A stretch of DNA of 64,000 bases from Durusdinium trenchii (Eukaryota; Sar; Dinophyceae; Suessiales; Symbiodiniaceae). The DNA lies in contig CAXAMN010005413.1 of the NCBI GenBank assembly GCA_963970005.1, forward strand, positions 257,967 to 321,966. The letters run 5' to 3'. Position 1 is the first letter of the stretch. The number at the start of each line of letters is the position of its first letter. The position numbers and the translations under genes are program-made. Positions 1 to 12,548 of the stretch are shown one piece after another. Under the pieces are notes generated by a model. The model was given only the letters and a program-made list of their open reading frames with translations. It ran no database searches and was not told the DNA's origin.

Positions 1-492
1 GCCCTCGAGAAGAATGTGTTTGGCCTCCTCAAGATGGAGATCACACGACTTCAACAAGACCTACGAGATTCAGATGCCTACAACGCCCAGCTCAAGGACC
101 AGCTCGACGCGCTGGAGGGCGAGAATAACGAATTGGAGAAAGAAGTGGACGATCTCACCCTGATGCGGCGATGCGGGGCTACCTGTCCGGAGACATCGGG
201 GAGCTCGACGGCAAATACAAAGATGTGAGAATCAAATGGCAAACTGCCTATCTATGACAAGCTGGAAGCCATCAAGTACGAGCTTGATCGCAACCCAGTG
301 CCGAGGTCAGTGTGGACTACAAGAACAGGCAGCAAGTACCACATCTACCCGGACTGCCAAGGCCTTGCTGGGGCCGATGCTGGCACGATGAGGCAGTATG
401 ACTACTGCGCCTTCTGCGCCCAGCAGGAGATGATGAAGTGGCGAGAATGCTTTTGCCACAACCACCGGTGTGAATTGGGTGCCACCCAATAG
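1..492 (+). pseudogene. 3' end of a coiled-coil protein with a Cys-rich tail, frame broken
   Basis: The reading frame is open at the window edge, so the start lies outside. Frame 1 encodes a heptad-rich, charged stretch (LKDQLDALEGENNELEKEV) typical of a coiled coil, then stops at 226-228. Between about 177 and 254 the coding-like text moves to frame 3 (YLSGDIGELDGKYKDV), which stops at 255-257. Frame 1 resumes at 256 (DKLEAIKYELDRNPV) and ends at 492 with a short Cys/His tail (YHIYPDCQGL followed by CAFC), which could bind a metal. Two compensating frame changes fit a decayed copy; an unrecognised intron or assembly errors are alternatives. I do not recognise the family and assign no function. 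Confidence 0.5.
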
Positions 493-1254
493 AAAAGGAA
501 CACAGCAGAACAAAGCTTTTGGCATGAGCGGTTTCCACATATGCCGCCCGCTGCTCGTTGGTTCACGAACTTGGCCCACAGGGGCCCCTTGAGCATCCCG
601 ACACGCTACGCAAAAGAGTCGCATGCAGCTTTCACGTTCCACGTTGACACTTCGAGCGGTCACACGTGATAGGTATTCACTCCATACCTTTACACCATGG
701 ATAACCAAGTAACAAAAATTAACAAACAACTAACCTTTGTGTGTCACAAAAATGAGTTTCCATCTTCACCATGGTTTCATTCTCTGACAATGTTGCTTGT
801 TTTAAAATGGTGAACTGACATCCAGCTGTCTCTATGTTAACAATCATCCGTGCGTGTAAAATATTTACATCTGACAAACAAACCTTGTTTATATAATGCA
901 TTTCCTCAGAAAGTCTGCTTGTTTTGTGTGTTTCGTATTGTTTCGTGTGAAAAGAGGGCTGGACATGTCAATTTGTAAAGGACAAAAATCCCCATTTCAT
1001 AAGGAGCTATGCAAGGGGTATCTTATTCAATGTGTTAAATCACCGCCTCTGGTTTCTCAACTCTCCTGTGATCAACGCCTATGCTTGGAACGATCAATCT
1101 TTGGTGCTTTTCCGTGGGTTGTCACCCAACTCCCAAACGCTCCCAACGGGGTCTGACGGGTCACGACCAACTCTGGCTTCCGTGGCGTTTTCATGGTGGC
1201 GAGATCTGCCTGGAGAGACGGCACGGTCACTTGGCTTTCTTCGCCAATTGAACC
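493..1254. other. No gene recognised
   Basis: This stretch is AT-leaning with only short unrelated open frames. I see no domain, no RNA gene and no array. Confidence 0.5.
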
Positions 1255-1330
1255 ACACCCTAGTAGCGTCCTTGCTCCTAGTAAGGCCAGGAGCCCCTAG
1301 CTGCGTCCTTGCTCCTAGTAGCGATACCTA
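1255..1330. repeat. CTAGTAG-family short repeat cluster
   Basis: Three to four degenerate copies of a 22-23 bp module occur in a row (CCTAGTAGCGTCCTTGCTCC, then AGGAGCCCCTAG, then CTCCTAGTAGCGAT). The same family recurs at about 5.6, 6.3, 6.6, 18.9, 22.6, 23.0, 24.5, 26.9, 28.3, 37.9 and 58.0 kb in both orientations. Confidence 0.75.
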
Positions 1331-4300
1331 ACACGTCATAACACTTAACACTCGGGGGAAAATTGACATTGATGAGACCTTGAAATGCGTTTCATCCACT
1401 ATGATCCACTGGGAAGCTAGGACCATCAAGGGATCCTGCTCGGCCACCATGACGTCCAATGGGCATCACCACTCACGCTGAGCCAAGGCCGGTCAGCATC
1501 ATGTAATGGCAACGACCGTGATCCAGTGACACCATCCGAAAAAGCGTGGCTGGAAAGTGCAAAAGTAACAAAACACCCGTGAGATGTGGAAACGTCTTGG
1601 AACTTGGACTAAAGCAACATATATATATATATATACTACGTACTATATAGTATGTTGTTTTCCTCACATCACATCTAAGGAAACCTATGAAAACCTGAAA
1701 CGTGTCCATCATCATAAACCCTATCTATTTATAGAATCATCTAAGTCGCTATGCTCTAATGCAACAACTGTTCCTGCAATTGCTGCACTAAATGGAAACT
1801 GCTGTACTAGTTGCCATATGTTGCCACCTAATTCATTCCGTGCTTCATGGTTTCTTGTGTCTTCGCGAGTGCCCGGGCATAGCTGAAGAGTAGCTGAAGA
1901 GCATGAACACCGTGAACACCTGTATGAACACCAGCGGCCAAGCGGCCTCCTTCGTAGCCAGGGCAGATTCTGTGGACTTGACACGTTGGACCACGCCATC
2001 GCAAAAGAAAGAGCTTTGCAATTCCATAATCCTGCACGCTGCGAAACTGGACAGCCCACTCCCTCTCTGTCTCTCACTCATTCACTGTGATCACCGGACA
2101 CCTGACATTCGGAGGAGGGGAAGGTCATGGAAGGCGCCTGTCTGATGCAGCCAAAAAGGGAACATGCTAACACATCGTTCTGGTCTTGGTCTCGTCAGCA
2201 TGGAGTTGATCTCGATCTTTGATGCTGCAACGAAAATTCCCCCAGATAAGGACAACTCGGTGCTGGGTGTGTCCCCGGAAGACACCTGCAAACCTCTCAT
2301 CCAAACACCAGAAGCTGCAGCTCCTCAAACAGGAGGCATTCAGCGAGCTCTCAAGTGACAAACGATGTTCATCAGCCAACCTCACCCGCTATTCCATTCG
2401 CAGCCACCAACTGTCACAAGCAACAAGGAACTCCAGTTCTTGGCAACTTCCCCACAGTCTTGAAATGAAATGGCTTCATTGGTTGTTTAGTTGAGTTGCC
2501 TTTGTGGCTAGAGGAGGTTGATGTAGATATATGATAATATATAATATATCTATATACCTCTCAGATCTCATGCATCTTCAGTCTTCAGTTCTTGGCTGTC
2601 CACCCGTTCCCGCCGAGCAGCTGCAAGATTCTTTGCTTTTCGGCCTCCACTGCCTTCGAGAGATCCTCCATTAAATCAATTTGGCAGCGTCCTGACTGAG
2701 AAACAAACAAACCTGCTTCAACCTTCCATTTTCACTGCCATGGTGGAGATGGGTGGAGGGATTTATGGGCAGTCCAGCCTTCTTGGACCAACAAACGAAA
2801 GCCACAAACCGAGTCTTTGGGCCTTCCTCACCACCCACCTAGGGTGTTTTCACTGGAGGTGATGGGAGGCAGCCCAAGGCTCTCCCCAAGGTCAAGACCT
2901 GTTTCGTTTGCCCCGACCTCCCGAGAGGCTCTCTACATCCCAGAAAGCCATTCTGCTGAAAAAAAAAGTGACCCGACAATCCACTGCGCCCAAAATCGCC
3001 TAAAGGTGTGGGCACTTGGTGATGAGTTTCGCATAGTGACCAACCACAAGGGCACAACTGGCAGTGAAGGATTCTTTGTCTTCACAGTGAGTGACCACCC
3101 GCCGATGGTTTCCTTCTCCCGACCCTAGCACGGTCCGCGCCAAGGGTCGTCCTGTTTCAAAAGCACAGTGAGCCCGAAAAAAAGAGCATTTTGAAATCAT
3201 ATGCTGCGGCAAACTGGATGCACACCTGATTCAACCGGTGCTCCTCGTGTAAATGAATCACACGTTGCAACCAGCATCGACGCTCTACATACAGTATACT
3301 ATATATACAAATATCAACATACGTTACACTATGTGCTGTATGCATATAGGCTCACCCTGCATACATGTCTTACTAATCTTACTAATCATGACTCGTTCCC
3401 AGTAGTTCAATGATGGTCAAAACATTCTGATCTTCAACAGGCGCAAGTCAGCATAGTAGCAAGTAAGATCTAGCCACTGCAATGAGATCAGTCGCATCTT
3501 CACACTCCCCATGCACTTCCTCCCAAAAGCTTGACTAGGCCGCTCGACTGGTTCTATCAAGAATAGAGTGCACAGAACAACCTTGGACCTTGGCACTGAA
3601 TCTGACTATCACATTTTCCCAATTCACACGCGCAGCAATTATATAAACATCATAAACAACCAAAGGTCACACAGCCGATGGATATTGAAATGGCACATCT
3701 GTGGCTCTTGTGGCTTTTCTGATCCCCAAGTGACAGCCTCAGCCTCATCAAACGATTCTAGTTAGATCCTATCTCGAGCCTATCAATGCACTTGCAAATT
3801 CCTCTTGGAGAAGTCCTAATTGTATCTCAAGCCTTCAACCTGGGCCCCTCCGAAGGCGTCGGCTTTTCCGAGAGTTCAGGCGGTGCTTGGCCAGCTCTCG
3901 GCATCCAAGCGTGCCTGAACACGAGCTCTGCGGATTGTGCTCCAAGATCAAATTACAGTATCGTTAAGGAAAGTGGTCTTCCAGTGTCTTCCAAGGGGCA
4001 TGTTCCACTTCCATGTTAGTGAGTCAGAGTCAGAGTCTATATATTGTGGTGCCTTTCAACATATGTTGGACATCCTATCCTGCGTAGGTGGGGACATCCA
4101 ATGACTCCGATGATGTTTATTTTATTTTCGTTGCGCAGCCTCACGAAGAAGAAGCATCTACTAATTATTTTTCCACGAGTGCGGACGCCGTGTGGGCGGA
4201 GTGCCCAGGTCATCGACGAAGAAGAAGCATCTACTAAGTGGTTCTTTTTCGATTGAAAGGATCCACTACAGTACTCTATTCACCACGATGGCTTATGTTA

Positions 4301-5587
4301 TTGTGCTACGAGGCAAGTGGCAGTCGGTGTCTGGTTCTCGAAACTTCTTGGAGCAACGTGCCTTTGTTACACCAACGGGGCGCGAGCGCAAACTCACATC
4401 AGGAAAGGGGCCCGCATATACACCAGCAACCTCGGGTAGAAATTGTGGGATCGTGGTGCGCAACGAATGGTCAGCGCACCTTGAGACAGTGAGACACCGC
4501 CCGGACCTAAAGCCAGTGTGGCCACAATTTCTTCAAGTCCTTCTGGGAGGGGGGGCGTGAACATGTGTGAAGGCACCCAGGTTGCTCAGCCAACCCCGAG
4601 ACTGAAAACACTGGCTCTCCTGAAACAGCCAGGTGTTCAATCACCGTGGTGACATTGGGTTTCTTCCTGTAACAGTTAACATCAGGCGCTTGTATGCTGG
4701 ATTATATGCTTGAAGGTTTTAATCATATGATCGACTCAACTTCAAGCACACCAGGAAACATATGGAAACATGAATGCGCAAAAGTGCCTGTAGTGTCCAA
4801 GGGTGACGAGAACCCAAGTTCTGAAACAAGCTCTGCACCGCCAAGTTCAACTCCTGGCGATGCACGCTCTGACGTCATCACAAGCACCATCCAAACATGG
4901 AAGGCAGTTGCCCAAGGGGGGCTGTGAGGTACAAGTGATTGCTTCCATTCATGTTGGAAATCGTTGAAATATGTTGCAAGTCAGGTCCGCTGTAAAATAG
5001 TTCGGTGTCATAGGCTACCTTCAGTCAGAACTCACCAAAACATGTTGGACCCAATGCCTGGCGCAATGCCCACCCACACCAATCAAACTCGAATGCAGGA
5101 GACGGGGTGTCAGGAGCACGTCGTTGATCCAGGTCCCGAGCACCAAGAAAATGGAGATGGGGTGGAAGTAGCAAAGTAGATGGTCTAGATGGTAGGAGCA
5201 AAATCCAATATTTTCGAGATTATTCGAGCTGGAGCTGCCTCATCTTCTTTCACAACCAAACTGATCGTCATTGATCGTCCATCCCTACTCTTCAGCAATC
5301 ACAACGTGACACCCAAAGGAGCCCACTTAACATACGAGGCAGGCTTCCGAGGCAAGTTGCACATTGTACATCATCTGATCATCTGTCCATCTTACTTGGG
5401 CATATTTGGGCATGTTGTGATAAACACAGCGACCATGTTGAGATATGTTGCGCCTTTCTTGCGTTGGGTGGGTGGGTTTTGTGTTTTTGTGAGCGGTAAT
5501 GCGACGGGGCACTTGCTTCGGTGTTCTTGGATGTCACTGTTGCTCACATGAAAGAATCGTCTGACTGCCATGAGGTTCTGACTTCAA
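1331..5587. other. No gene recognised; TA microsatellites and a small direct repeat
   Basis: An AT dinucleotide run lies at about 1619-1636 and TA-rich tracts at 2525-2562. A 20-bp direct repeat (CGAAGAAGAAGCATCTACTA) occurs at about 4145 and 4217, 72 bp apart. The open frames of 60-120 codons here lack domains or a consistent coding look. Confidence 0.5.
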
Positions 5588-5665
5588 CCTGGCTCTATGG
5601 CCTCCACCTAGTAGCGATGGCCTCCAACCTACTAGCGGTGGCCTCCAACCTAATACGTAGCAAAA
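5588..5665. repeat. CTAGTAG-family repeat cluster (GGAGGCC subfamily)
   Basis: Three copies of a 22-bp unit (TGGCCTCCAACCTACTAGCG) are tandemly arranged. This is the reverse complement of the GGAGGCCATCGCTAGTAGG form seen at 26.9 and 58.0 kb. Confidence 0.75.
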
Positions 5666-5855
5666 GCTTGAGTTTGAGAGGTTGCGGTTGGTTGTCTGAT
5701 GTTGTCTGTGCATTGCTGCGTGTGTTACTTTTTGCTGAATCGCTTGTTCTGCTACATAATCTAAGCAAGTCGTAGATCGGCTCTGGGATAACATGAAATG
5801 CGTGCTTTGAGTGTGGATCAACAAAGCTTACTCCGGGGAAAACAACATAGACCAG

Positions 5856-7205
5856 AACTCAATTTCAAGTGCGCTTTAACATGGACCACTGGAAACGGTG
5901 ACTTCCTGAGAAACGGTATTAGCGCCTTTTTTTGCAATTTCTGGACCCTCACTGACATGGACCGTTCCCACTCTCAGTCTATGATCGATTTTGACACTAA
6001 CATGGACCAACTGCACTCTGACTATAAACTGAACGCAGGCTAACATAGACCGCGCAGGTAGAGATCAACATGGCCCAGTGGAGGCTAACATGGACCATGT
6101 CACATACCTCTAGGGGCCTCCTGAACATGGTCTACGTTAGTCTCAACCGAGGTACTGCAGGTGCAAAACTAGACAGCTCTTTTGGCACGTTGGAGGCCAA
6201 CATAGACCATGCCAAACACCAACAGGGCCTATCTGAACTTGGTCTAGGTTAGAACGCAAAAGAAGGGTCCATTGCTAGAAGGTTGGGGGCCATTGCAAGT
6301 AGGTTGGGGGCCATCGCAAGTAGGCCTTGGTGGAGTGTCATCACAAATCTCATGGGGAGAGACAGGCGCCAAACTAGACAGCTCTTTTATCATCTATAGC
6401 ATAGCCGGGTGGAGGCTAACATGGACCGTGCGGGCCTACCTGGTGCATCATTGGTTTTTCAACGTGTTCTTTTTTGGAAATTTTCACAGATTGCTTCAAA
6501 CAGACTTCAAACGACGGGGGCGGCGGGGAGATGGAGACCCCGCACCGAGACAGTGTCGGGTCCCAGGGCGACAGCGAGCGAAGTCTGGGGCCTCCTAACA
6601 TGGTCCAGGTTAGAACGCAAAAGAAGGGTCCATTGCTAGTAGGTTGGAGGCCACTGCAAGTACTGTAGGTTGGAGGCCATCGCAAGATGCCATCACAAAT
6701 CTCAGCTCTTTTATCATCCCGCGATCTCTTCATGTCTCTTTCACGCTTCATCTTCAAAGTGCGTTGGAGAAGGGGCGGCTTAAACAAAACCTGACACTAA
6801 GTTTTCCAGATATCGAGTGAGGCATGTGGCTAACATAGACCACTTCCACTCTCAGTCCCTGGTCCACACTGACACAAGCTTTCCACAAACCTGAGTCAGG
6901 GCTGGTGGCTAACATGGACCATTCCCACTCTCGCTACTCTCAGTCCACGGTCCAACCTGACACTAAGTTTTCCAGATATCGAGTGAGGCACGTGGCTAAC
7001 ATCTCAGTCCCTGGTCCACACTAACACAAACTTTCCACAAACCTGAGTCAGGCGTGTGGCTAACATGGACCGTTCCTACTCTCAGTCTATGATCGATTTT
7101 GACACTAACATGGACCAACTGCAAATCTGACTATAAACTGAACGCAGGCTAACATAGACCGCGCCGGTAGAGGTCAACATAGCCCGGTGGAGGCTAACAT
7201 GGACG
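5856..7205. repeat. Mosaic of AACATGGACC modules
   Basis: The word CTAACATGGACC or CTAACATAGACC recurs many times, together with its inverted form (CATGGTCTAGGTTAG). A block of about 140 bp at 5956-6095 is repeated at 7064-7205 with few changes, an offset of about 1.1 kb. A second block beginning TGACACTAAGTTTTCCAG occurs at 6791 and 6958. Two CTAGTAG-family clusters (6265-6330 and 6620-6690) are embedded. A further module lies at 10,381-10,460. No coding potential is apparent. Confidence 0.75.
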
Positions 7206-7335
7206 GTACACGGCTCATTTTGGAACCTAGAAACGGCTCATTTTGGAACCTGGCTCATTTTGGAACCCAGACGAAAAGAAAACTCTCCGGGACTGCAGCG
7301 TGAGACCAATTTCGCGGCTTATTTTGGAACACGCA
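7206..7335. repeat. GGCTCATTTTGGAACC short repeats
   Basis: Four copies of CGGCTCATTTTGGAAC (one reads CGGCTTATTTTGGAAC) are spaced irregularly between the AACATGGACC region and the 53-bp array. Confidence 0.65.
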
Positions 7336-7387
7336 TCATTCGGTAGTGCTTCGAAGGTAGCATTTGCTAGTGAAAATGAGTGTTTCG

Positions 7388-7530
7388 TACGAGACTTCCT
7401 CCAAAAGTGAGCCGCGGAAGTCTCCAGAACGAGCGTTTTGTGCGAGACTTCCTTCAAAAGTGAGCCGTGGAAGTCTCCAGAACGAGCGTTTTGTACGAGA
7501 CTTCTTTCAAAAGTGAGCCGCGCAAGTCTA

Positions 7531-7564
<34 letters not shown>

Positions 7565-7870
7565 AGACAGAGACAGAGAGAGAGAGAGAGAGCGCGTTTC
7601 GCACGAGACTTCTTTCCAAGAGGAGCCGCGGAAGTCTCCAGAACGAGCGTATCGTACGAGACTTCCTCTAAAAGTGAGCCGCAGAAGTCTCCAGAACGAG
7701 CGTTTTGTGCCAGACTTCCTTCAAAAGTGAGCCGCGGAAGTCTCCAGAACGAGCGCTTTGGGCGAGACGTCTTTCAAAAGTGAGCCGCGGAAGTCTCCAG
7801 AACGAGCGTTTTGCGCGAGACTTCCTTCAAAAGTGAGCCGCGGAAGTCTCCAGAACGAGCGTTTTGTACC
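7388..7870. repeat. 53-bp tandem array interrupted by a GA microsatellite
   Basis: Eight copies of a 53-bp unit run head to tail; each contains GAGACTTCCTTCAAAAGTGA and TCTCCAGAACGAGCG. Unit starts at 7391, 7444 and 7497 show the exact period. A GA-rich tract at about 7529-7594 is inserted inside the array, after which the units resume near 7604. Open frames crossing it are products of the repeat. Confidence 0.85.
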
Positions 7871-8058
7871 ACGCATTATCATATGACACGCACGATCCTC
7901 GCAGAGGGTCGCTCCAGGTCAAACGCGTCAAACGCGATCGACGTTTCACTACACGTTTGAACACTTGGCACGCGCGATCCTCGTAGAGGGTCATGTTACG
8001 TGAGCTCCGGCCTGACCTGCCCGCCGCCGTAAGAGTATAGAAGACACTTATAAAGAAG
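7871..8058. other. Spacer with a short direct repeat
   Basis: CACGCACGATCCTCGCAGAG near 7888 is repeated as CACGCGCGATCCTCGTAGAG near 7970. No gene is seen. Confidence 0.5.
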
Positions 8059-9480
8059 TGGTTTTCGTAGGTGAGATTAAGTGGGTGTTTTTGGTAGGTG
8101 GTTTCTCTTGGTTTGCCTTAGGGGCTTTGCTTCTTTAGGATGTTTTTGGGTTGGACTTAGGGCTTCAATGGAGAGGGGCTTAGGTCTTCACTTCTTTAGT
8201 TCTTTTGGGTTTTGCTTCAGGCTTCACTCCTTTAGGGTTTCATGTGGTTGGGCTTAGGACTTTGCGTCTTTAGGATGTCCTAGGGTCGGATAAGCCTGCA
8301 CTTCTTTAGGGTCTCTTTTGGTTTTGCTTCGGGCTTCGGCTTTACGGTTTCTTTGGTCTTAGCTTCGGGCTTCACTTCTTCAGGATGTCTTTGGGTTTGA
8401 CTCAGGGCTTCACTTCTCGAGGATCTGTTTTTGTTTTGCTTAGGGTTTCGCTCCTTTAGGTTTTCTTTTGCTTCTTTAGGATGTTTTTGTGCTGGAATTA
8501 GGCCTTCACGTGAGGGCTCCTTTAGGATGTCTTGGGTTTCACTTAGGGCTTCACTTCTTTAGGGCTGCTGGTTTGCCATAGGACTTTGCTGTTTTAGGAT
8601 GTCCTTGGTTGTGACTTAGAGCTTTACTTCTTGAGGGTCTCTTTTGGCCTGCCTTATCGCTTCACTTCTTTAGGATGTCTTTGGCACAAATTCGGCAGCA
8701 TCTCTTGCTCAACATTTTGTGTTTTGTGCACATGGTCGTGGTAATTACGTGCTTTGGCGAAGCTGGGTTTGGTTTTGCTCAGGGCTTTGCTCTTTTAGAG
8801 TTTCGTTTGGTTTGCCTGAGGGGCTTGCTTCTTTAAGATGTTTTTGGGTTGGCATTAGGGCTTCAGTGGAGAGGGGCTTAGGGCTTCACTTCTTTAGTCT
8901 TTTTTCTTTTGCTTCAGGCTTCACTCCTTTAGGGTTTCATGTGGTTGGGCTTCCGGCTTTGCGTCTCTAGGATGTCTTTGCGTCGGATAAGCCTGCACTT
9001 CTTTGGGGTCTCTTTTGGTCTTGCTTCGGGCCTCGCTCCTTTAGGGTTTCTTTGGTCTTAGCTTAGGGCTTCACTTCTTGAGGATGTCTTTGGATTTGAC
9101 TCAGGGCTTCACTTCTTGAGGATCTGTTTTTTTTGCTCAGGGTTTCGATCCTTTAGGTTTTCTTTTGCTTCTTTAGGATGTCTTTGGGTTGGGCTTAGGC
9201 CTTCACGTGAGGGCTCCTTTGGGATGTCTTGGGTTTCACTTAGGGCTTCACTTCTTCAGGGGGGTTGGTTTGCCTTAGGGCTTTGCTCTTTAGGATGTCT
9301 TTCGGTTTCACTGAGGGCTTCAGTTCTTTAGGATGTCTGTGGGTTTGACTCAAGGCTTCACTTCTTTAGGGTTTGGTTTGGTTTTGCTTAGGGTTTCGCT
9401 CCTGTAGGGCCACGGTTTCTTTTGGCTTGGCTTAGGGCCTTGCTTCTTTAGGATGTCTGTGGGTTAGACTTAGGCCTTCA
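8059..9480. repeat. T-rich degenerate satellite with about 700-bp higher-order duplication
   Basis: Degenerate units of about 40 bp share TTCACTTCTTTAGGATGTCT and GGGCTTCACTTC. On top of this, roughly 8099-8800 is duplicated at 8803-9480: the order of variant units (ATGTTTTTGGGTTGG, then GGAGAGGGGCTTAGG, then GGATAAGCCTGCACTTCTTT) is the same in both halves at an offset near 700 bp. Scattered TTTAGGG words occur but never as tandem telomeric repeats. Confidence 0.8.
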
Positions 9481-9506
9481 CCACCACCCCCTCAAAAAAA
9501 GAACGC

Positions 9507-10278
9507 TTCTCAGAAACCAGTCCCCAGAAACCACTTCCCAGAAACCACTTCCCAGAAACCACTTCTCAGAAACCACTTCCCAGAAACCACTTCCCAGAAA
9601 CCACTTCCCACAAACCACTTCCCAAAAACCACTGCCCAGAAACCACTTCCCAGAAACCACTTCCCAGAAACCACTTCCCAGAAAACACACCACTTCCCAG
9701 AAACCACACCACTTCCCAGAAACCACTCCCCAGAAACCACTTGCCAGAAACCAGTCACCAGAAACCACTCCCCAAAAAACCACTTCCCAGAAACCACTTG
9801 ACAGAAACCACTTCCCAGAAACCACTTCCCAGAAACCACTTCCGAGAAACCAGCCCCCAGAAACCACTTCCCAGAAACCAGCCCCCAGAAACCGCTTCCC
9901 AGAAACCACTTCCCAGAAACCACTTCCCAGAAACCAGCGTCCAGAAACCGCTTCCCAGAAACCACTTCCCAGAAACCAGCCCCCAGAAACCAGCGTCCAG
10001 AAACCACTTCCCAGAAACCACTTCCCGGAAACCAGCCCCCAGAAACCACTTCCCAGAAACCAGCCCCCCACTTCCCAGAAACCACTTCCCAGAAACCACT
10101 TCCCAGAAACCACACCACTTCCCAGAAACCACTTCCCAGAAACCAGCCCCGAGAAACCACTCCCCAGAAACCACTTCCCAGAAACCACTTCCCAGAAACC
10201 AGTCACCAGAAACCACTCCCCAAAAAACCACTTCCCAGAAACCACTTGCCAGAAACCACTTCCCAGAAACCACTTCCT
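9507..10278. repeat. 14-bp satellite (CCCAGAAACCACTT)n
   Basis: About 55 near-perfect tandem copies of CCCAGAAACCACTT, with GCCCC, GTCACC and GCGT variants. A distinctive variant string (CCAGTCACCAGAAACCACTC followed by CCCAAAAAACC) occurs at about 9752 and again near 10,199, showing higher-order amplification. Because the unit lacks stop codons in several frames, long spurious open frames arise on both strands (up to 316 codons on minus). Confidence 0.95.
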
Positions 10279-10460
10279 AGCCTCGGGAGACCATTTCACC
10301 CGCGTTCCGAAACAAGGCGAATCCAGGGTCCGAAACGAGACGAATCCAGGTTCCGAATCCAGGTTCCGAAACGAGGCGTCGGCCAACATGGACCATGCCA
10401 AGTACCTGTAGGGCCCACCATGGCACATCTGAATTTGGTCTAGGTTAGTCTCAACGGTGT
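10279..10460. repeat. Short GAATCCAGGTTCCGAA repeats and an AACATGGACC module
   Basis: Three to four copies of a unit like CCGAAACGAGACGAATCCAG are followed by one module of the 5.9-7.2 kb family (AACATGGACCATGCCAAG ... GGTCTAGGTTAG). Confidence 0.65.
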
Positions 10461-12548
10461 CCGCTCGGAAACTAGACTAACATATGCCAAAATATGTTTT
10501 TGCGAAAATGTTAGTTTTCACCGGTGTCGATGGTTATGCACTGAAGTAGGCAAATGCAAGCTACGCAAAAACAAACACATGTTTCCAGAATTAGCCTGCC
10601 ACTAAAAACATCCTTTCTCGACTGCGCAATGAATATGACCACCGCTTTGTGCGCCTGACCAGCATGTTCAGACTGTGGTTTGGCCATACTTTGCCATGAA
10701 CGTGTGTTGCAAATTGCAGGCCTTTGGAGCTTCTAGGACTGCTAAACTGCTCCAGAAATGCCGTCCAAAAACCACAAGCAGTACCGGCACTCCATGGGCA
10801 TGACGGCATGGCGGATATACTTGGCAAATCCGATCAGCTAATCTGGACAATGTGCCCCCAAAAAACAGTTACACAAAAAAGACCCGACCTCACGAGATTT
10901 TGCAATGGTCAAGATGAGACCTAAAACATCTCCATCCACATTGACTCATCGACTCACCCGAGTAGCACCTCCAAGGCTTCTCGAAAAGTTCCCATTTCGC
11001 AGCTCACCAGCGCCAATGCATGTCGGCTCCGGGCGGTCTGTGGATGCCTCACTGGCTAAGCGACTATAGTCAGGAATGAGGGAATGAGATGGAATGAGGG
11101 CACATCCTGTAGTTCTACGATGTTCTAGGTTCGCATCCTCATGTTGTGGTTCACGCCAGATTTGTATCGAGCCCGACGATTGTGGAAAACATCTTCTCCT
11201 CGACAAGCCCCAAAGAAATGCTGGCTGGAACGCTTCGAAGGCCCGGTCGGTTGCTTTGCAAAAAAGAAACACACATGCAGGTCCGGTTGCGCGCTGGCGC
11301 GGGAGAAGGCAACCTCGAATGCGATGCTATGCGGCTATGCTCGTGCTACCCATTCCAAAAACTACTGTCCATATGAGTAACTCAAGTGTAACTATATAAG
11401 TAAGGGATTGGAGCGTGTAAATCAGCCTCCTACGTGTGCTCCGGTGAGGACATACATCTGGCCTAACAACGGCTCGAAAGTGGGTCGTCAGTCTTCCGCT
11501 GGCCTTTCGGTTTCCAAAAATTGCACTGTAAAACTACATCAAAATTGACGAAATGAAGGGATTCACAAATCTTGCACCTACCACCCAGTGATGCCAAAAA
11601 GGCAAAGACATAGTTGTTTGTTGTCTGGTGTTTCTCAGGGCCCTTTCTCTTTTCGGCATGTGGCTCTGTAAACGTAAATGCAGCCTCGCCACTCAGCACC
11701 GAGGAGAGCCTGCAACTTGCGTCATGTGCCACAAAATTATGGGATCACTTGGCCAAATCAAATTGTGCATTGGTTTGTTAATCCCGAACCGCTTCATTGC
11801 GGTGACCTTTTTGAGCACCCATTCAGGACACATTCATGAATATGAGGGCGTCGCCAACATTGAACTTTGCTGGAAAATCTGGTTGCAAGTGTCGTCACTG
11901 GCGTCATCCAAAGTTTTTTGAGGCTGAAAAGATATTCGACTATGCAGAACCCAAATTCAATTGCAAGGAGGTTTGAACACCCTGCAAGACTTCCCTCTCC
12001 CTGGTGGAGAGGGAACCTACCAAGGCATATCACAAACATGATTTTTATAGTCAAAATGCACTAATCCGCCATGCCAACGCCATAGATCAGAGCTGAATTC
12101 TCAGCCGTGCTCGGAGACTTCGGATGTGACCCACCCGCCGCTCTGATGGCGCCTCCCGGATCGCCAGCGCGGCGGAGAAGCAACGGTGAGCTGCATGCGC
12201 TGCGCCACCGCGGTAGATGTTCCCCAGGCTGGGCCGGACGCGAACCACGCCGTGTCTCTGGAGCAGACCCGTCCAAGCGGACCCGTCTGGAGCAGTGGAC
12301 AGCCAACCTCCACCGTTGACCTTTTACCCCAAACAGTGTAGGCACACTGAGGGGTTCTTACGGTAGGGGAAAGGAAGGTGTGCTTAGATCGCTGTTCCGC
12401 GCGGGCGTGTCCGGCCAATTCGCAGCTACTTACAGTATATTCATGCCGCACTTCGACTGCGCAGGCTCGCAGAATCTGAGGGCCCGGGGCAGGTGCTTCT
12501 AGCGACTGCGCTCTCGTTGTGGCGCCGTGTACATTTGCGCACATGGTG
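10461..12548. other. No gene recognised
   Basis: Mixed-composition sequence with overlapping open frames of 60-160 codons on both strands that share no domain signal. I see nothing else in it. Confidence 0.45.

Noticed and set aside
8059-9480. TTTAGGG words suggesting telomeric repeat
   Set aside because: They occur singly inside the 40-bp units and never in tandem.
9478-10428. Open frames of up to 316 codons reading FWEVVSGKWFLGSG-type repeats
   Set aside because: They are created by the 14-bp satellite, which lacks stops in several frames on both strands.
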